From positions 33,806,496 through 33,870,495 of the forward strand of contig OX352774.1 of assembly GCA_947095535.1 (NCBI GenBank): DNA of 64,000 nt, given 5' to 3'. Positions 60,242-64,000 of this stretch are shown piece after piece. How positions within the stretch are numbered: position 1 is the first letter of the stretch; each line of letters opens with the position of its first letter. Under the pieces are notes generated by a model that was given only the letters and a program-made list of their open reading frames with translations, ran no database searches and was not told where the DNA came from. The position numbers and the translations under genes are program-made. Origin of the DNA: Poecilobothrus nobilitatus (taxonomy: Eukaryota > Arthropoda > Insecta > Diptera > Dolichopodidae).

Positions 60242-62400
60242 CAGGGATTCCTTTATTATTTATATAACTATAAGAGGGTGTTCTAAATGATATATATTTT
60301 GTTTTTGTTGTCTAGCTAGATGGTGGTAAAATAATGAATAAATTTTTGTAATGAAATATTATGGTATTTCTGTTAGAAATTATTTAATTGAAAATTATAA
60401 ATTATTTAAAGTTTTTATTTTTTTTTTTATTTTACTGCCTTTTTTTTCTAAGATTGCTTAAGGGACCACAATTTGGTTTTGAAAGTCTTAAAGTTGTGTT
60501 ATTTCTTTGTTTTTTTTTTTTGGATTGGTGTTATATTTAAAGTTATATATATGTACATATATATATATTTAAATATTGGGATTGTTATTTGCGTTGAATT
60601 ACTTTTGTATGATACAAAACTTCTGTTTTTACTTTAACTTTAAAAATTAAATTATAAAAGTTAAAGCGGAAGAATACAAAAAATTTTTACAACACAACTG
60701 ATTTAGGATTTTAATAAAACAAAAAAAAACATATCAAAAATCAGAGATATTGTGGTCCGGTTTATAAAAAAATGAACAACTTTTATATTAAATTAAAGTT
60801 TTTGTGTTAAATTTTTAAATTAATATAATTCAAACGAAGAAGGATATCATGAGATCTAAGAAATGAGATCGGTCATCAATAAATAAAATTTGGTTCTGTA
60901 TAAAGAAATAGAATTTTATTAGCAAATAATGCTTTAATACTTCCCCTGCGCGAATATCGAATATCAGATCACTTACAAGTAAATAGGTACAAATTAAGCT
61001 AACGTTTCAATGTATATCACTTTACTTCCTTTATTTCATTTATTTTGTTAAAGTATTCAAAGGAGCATTTATAATAGTCAAAGGATTTGATGTTTTAGTA
61101 CTTTTTGGAAAACCATTGACAATTTTTGTTAACAAAACAATTAGATATGTTTTAATTACCAAATTTCTAAAACTAAATACAAGAATTTTTAAATGGAGTT
61201 AGAAGAATTTCTCAAGTACTATATATATAGTAGGTACTTATAAATATTAGGCACCTATACTATTAAAAATAGTGTAATTTTTTTCAGTTGTCATATTGGA
61301 GACGTAATGCTTTCATGCAAGTCTAGCAAGTATCAAAATATGTATAGAAATAAATTCAAAGTTTGAGATAGTACCAACTAAAGTACCTTACAAATGATGA
61401 CTTTATAACCGCACGAACATATAGTTCTAAGGTTATATAATAAATTTGCCATTACGTTTGTGAGACTAAAAAAGATTCTTGTACATATATTGTTCCTTAG
61501 GATTGAATTCTAATCTGATTTAGGTATATGTACAATAATCGAAAAAATATAATGAAGCAAGAGATTCTGAAATTTTTACCATTTCATCATTTATATAAAA
61601 AAAATACTACTTTTACTATAGAAATTGAATAAGTTCGAGTAGTTGCAATATATTGTTTTGTTTTCATATGAGCATAACTTTGTTATACCACTTTTAATAT
61701 TGAAATTGAACAACTTCGATCACCGAGTTCGAGTACCAGTCATAAAATCTTCTTGTTTTTATATTTTATATGATGCTTATTTTTTATTACTCAGTCTGAT
61801 TAAACTATGGGTATCTGTAATTTTATCAAAACATTTGTCCCAATGACTTCTAAAAAATTTGGTTAGTCTAATGTAAGAGGTTTGGGGTAACTGTAATACA
61901 ACTGCTAGTTTAGATCTTCATATATTGCATTACTTTGTCTAATTACGCTAGACATTTTAAATTTTATAAAAGATTATATAGTTTTTACCATATAATAACT
62001 TCTGGAAAATATGGTTGATTAAAGAGCTACGAGTTCGAGTAGCTATCATACAAATTCGATTAAATTTTGTGGAAAAATATATAAATATTATATGTATTAC
62101 ATTTATAAGGATATACTATAAAGTTAACATAGTCAACTCTACACTTTTTTTTTCCTATGGTTTTTCCCCGGCGATTATGAAAATTTACCTAATGTTTAAC
62201 TGTTAAAGTTTGTTGTTAACATTCTCAGATCTTCTTCAAGAGTTATTTGGGTTTAAAAATACACTTTTCTAATTACTAAACAAATGGTTTATATTTTAAA
62301 TTTCTCTTAATACATTGTTTCTCTTGTTGTTATTTCAATTTTATTATAAATATTTAATTATTTTTCCTTAAGTAAGTATTACTTTTTTATATTATCTCAT
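59740..62400. other. AT-rich noncoding stretch
   Basis: I see no gene. A long A-run lies at 60,214-60,241. Recurrent TTCGAGTA / CGAGTTCGAGTA motifs occur near 61,635, 61,727 and 62,031. Frames at 61,643-61,846 and 62,015-62,206 have no recognised domain. Confidence 0.5.
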
Positions 62401-64000
62401 CTTATAGTACTTAAAAAACTAACAATCATCTTTAATTCTTAACTTTTATCAATATATGGAAAAGCACGTTTTAATAAATTTTAAATACATATATATTTCA
62501 TTTAGAAAAGAGATAGAAAAGGAAACTTGTAAAGATGCAAGAAATCTATTTTTTGTTTTCTTTAAGAAAAAGAAGAAGAAAAAAAGAGTAGAAAAAAAAA
62601 AAAACAAAATTCTAACATTTATCATTTGCAATTCTTTAGAAAAAGCAAAAAAAAAAAAAAAAACAAATCTCCGAAGTAATTTTTCCCTATTTTGTAAATA
62701 CAAAAATAATAGGAAAATTCTTAAAATGGAAAATTTTTTCTTGTTTTTTTACTCTTAAACACAAAAAAGCGTACCATCAGATTGATTAAAAAAAAAAAGA
62801 AAAAAAAACAAAACAAAAAAAAAAAGAATACTCTTTTTTCTCTAAATAGTATTAAATCCAATACTTTAAATTATTTTGTACGTGCTTGCATGTCCAATTT
62901 CAGTTTTATATTGCCAATTCCAATTTCAATTCCAATCCTTATCGCATCACACTTTAAAAGTATATCTGATGTATAGTCTGTACATATGAACAAATCGATT
63001 TCTCTAAATTCTGATTTATATATATGGATTTTCATTGACTTGAATTGTGTGTAAATTGAAAATGAAAGAAAAACAAAAACATAAAAAAATAAAAAAAATA
63101 ATGTTAAATGTTACATTTCAAAATCCAGTTGAAATATAATTTTTCCTGTTTTCCCATCTATTGGCGAATATTTTAGTACGAAAAACACATTTAGAATTTT
63201 TAACAGTTTTATTATATTTGTTTTGGGAATTTTTATATTTTTTTTTTATTTTATTTTATTTTATTTCAAATATAAGATAAATTGTCATCAGTCAGTATTT
63301 TTCCAATTTTGTTATACTATATTGTTTTAAGTTTTCAATTTTCCTAAAATGGTAAAAAGGTTAAAAATAAATGTTTGGGTATAAAATTCATTGTATAGAT
63401 ATGGTGTTCTGATATCATTCTAGAATTTAGATATGATGGTAGATTTTAACTAAAAATGAATATATTTTTTATTTATCTAACGGTATAATGGTAATCAATC
63501 TACAAGTATAAAGTCTTAAATATAAAGAACCTGAAAAGAAAAACTGATCCCAGAAATCAGATCAATCAACAAATTTAAATATATGATTTAGTATATAACT
63601 GGATGGTCATTTTTTTGTATTAAAAACAAAAAAAAAAAAAACTATTATAACTTGTATTGTTCCTTATTATTGAAAGTTTCTTTTTTTGAAATTTTTTAAG
63701 ACTGAGGGAAATTTATCCACCGCTTTATATAGGAAATTTTTCGAATGTTTTAAATATTTCGGTAATCGTCATTTTGTCTTGAACAATTTTTTTTTCCATT
63801 TAATTTTTATTTTAATTTAGTAATTATTATTGGACAGTTTAAAAATATTAGGAGAATATTTTACTCCAACTTGAAATTTAGCCCAAATTTTTGCTAGATT
63901 TTATCATAAAACAAACCGGTGGAACGTAATCATTAGTACGCAAAAATCGCAAAAAATTTCATTTATTTTATACTAAAATGGCATCAATGCTTCAACCTAA
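62400..64000. other. AT-rich noncoding stretch to the window end
   Basis: I see no gene. Homopolymers (62,566-62,604, 62,648-62,663, 62,786-62,825) produce Lys- or Phe-rich frames on both strands. Nothing here encodes a p130CAS SH3 domain that I can recognise. Confidence 0.5.

Noticed and set aside
1..64000. CRISPR array, bacterial operon or prophage
   Set aside because: No spacer-repeat pattern, no ribosome binding sites or bacterial genes; the spliced genes and retroelements show eukaryotic nuclear DNA.

Overview
This window is very AT-rich eukaryotic nuclear DNA, almost certainly from an insect. The evidence is one conserved animal gene cluster with short introns, an NAA10 protein ending in the His-rich ...HDGHCC tail that I recall from the fly homologue, a p130CAS gene, Jockey/CR1-type retrotransposon remnants, tRNA-derived SINEs, and many TACATA/TATG microsatellites and A or T homopolymers. 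A fly or a related holometabolous insect is my best guess; I cannot name the species from this sequence.

Layout. Bases 1-39,000 contain no gene that I can recognise. They are low-complexity DNA carrying old repeats: a degenerate satellite-like array (about 2.0-3.4 kb) next to TTTGGAAT repeats (3.5-3.6 kb); two tRNA-headed SINE families, here called A and B, plus further tRNA-like heads, about ten heads in all; three dispersed repeat families, here called C, D and E; and three broken LINEs (15.4-16.1, 24.06-24.57 and 24.95-26.45 kb). One of these LINEs is inserted inside a SINE. Two higher-GC islands (7,176-7,337 and 33,698-33,820) could be isolated exons.

Bases 39,035-43,855 are a compact housekeeping island. 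It holds TSSC4 (+, U5 snRNP assembly), a mitochondrial GrpE nucleotide exchange factor (-), a two-exon SMIM13-like small membrane protein gene whose exons are short and easily missed (+), and the N-terminal acetyltransferase catalytic subunit NAA10 (+), which begins only 132 bp after the SMIM13-like stop codon. TSSC4 and GrpE are convergent, and GrpE and SMIM13 are divergent.

Bases 43,856-53,220 are intergenic. They contain a foldback array of about 20-bp units (50.05-50.53 kb) and a short terminal-inverted-repeat element with TTA target duplications (about 52.17-52.63 kb). Bases 53,221-55,152 (-) are the last two exons of p130CAS, the docking protein of integrin/FAK/Src signalling. The exon carrying its SH3 domain is not recognisable between 55,153 and 64,000. 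The last 8.8 kb holds a short tandem repeat, an RNase H remnant of a LINE, a Tc1/mariner-like terminus and a third, inverted copy of repeat E.

The genes do not form one pathway; they are ordinary cell-maintenance and signalling genes. I found no convincing novel multi-gene system. The most noteworthy unexplained structures are the foldback array, the composite SINE B with repeated internal modules, repeat E, and the candidate exon at 33.7 kb.
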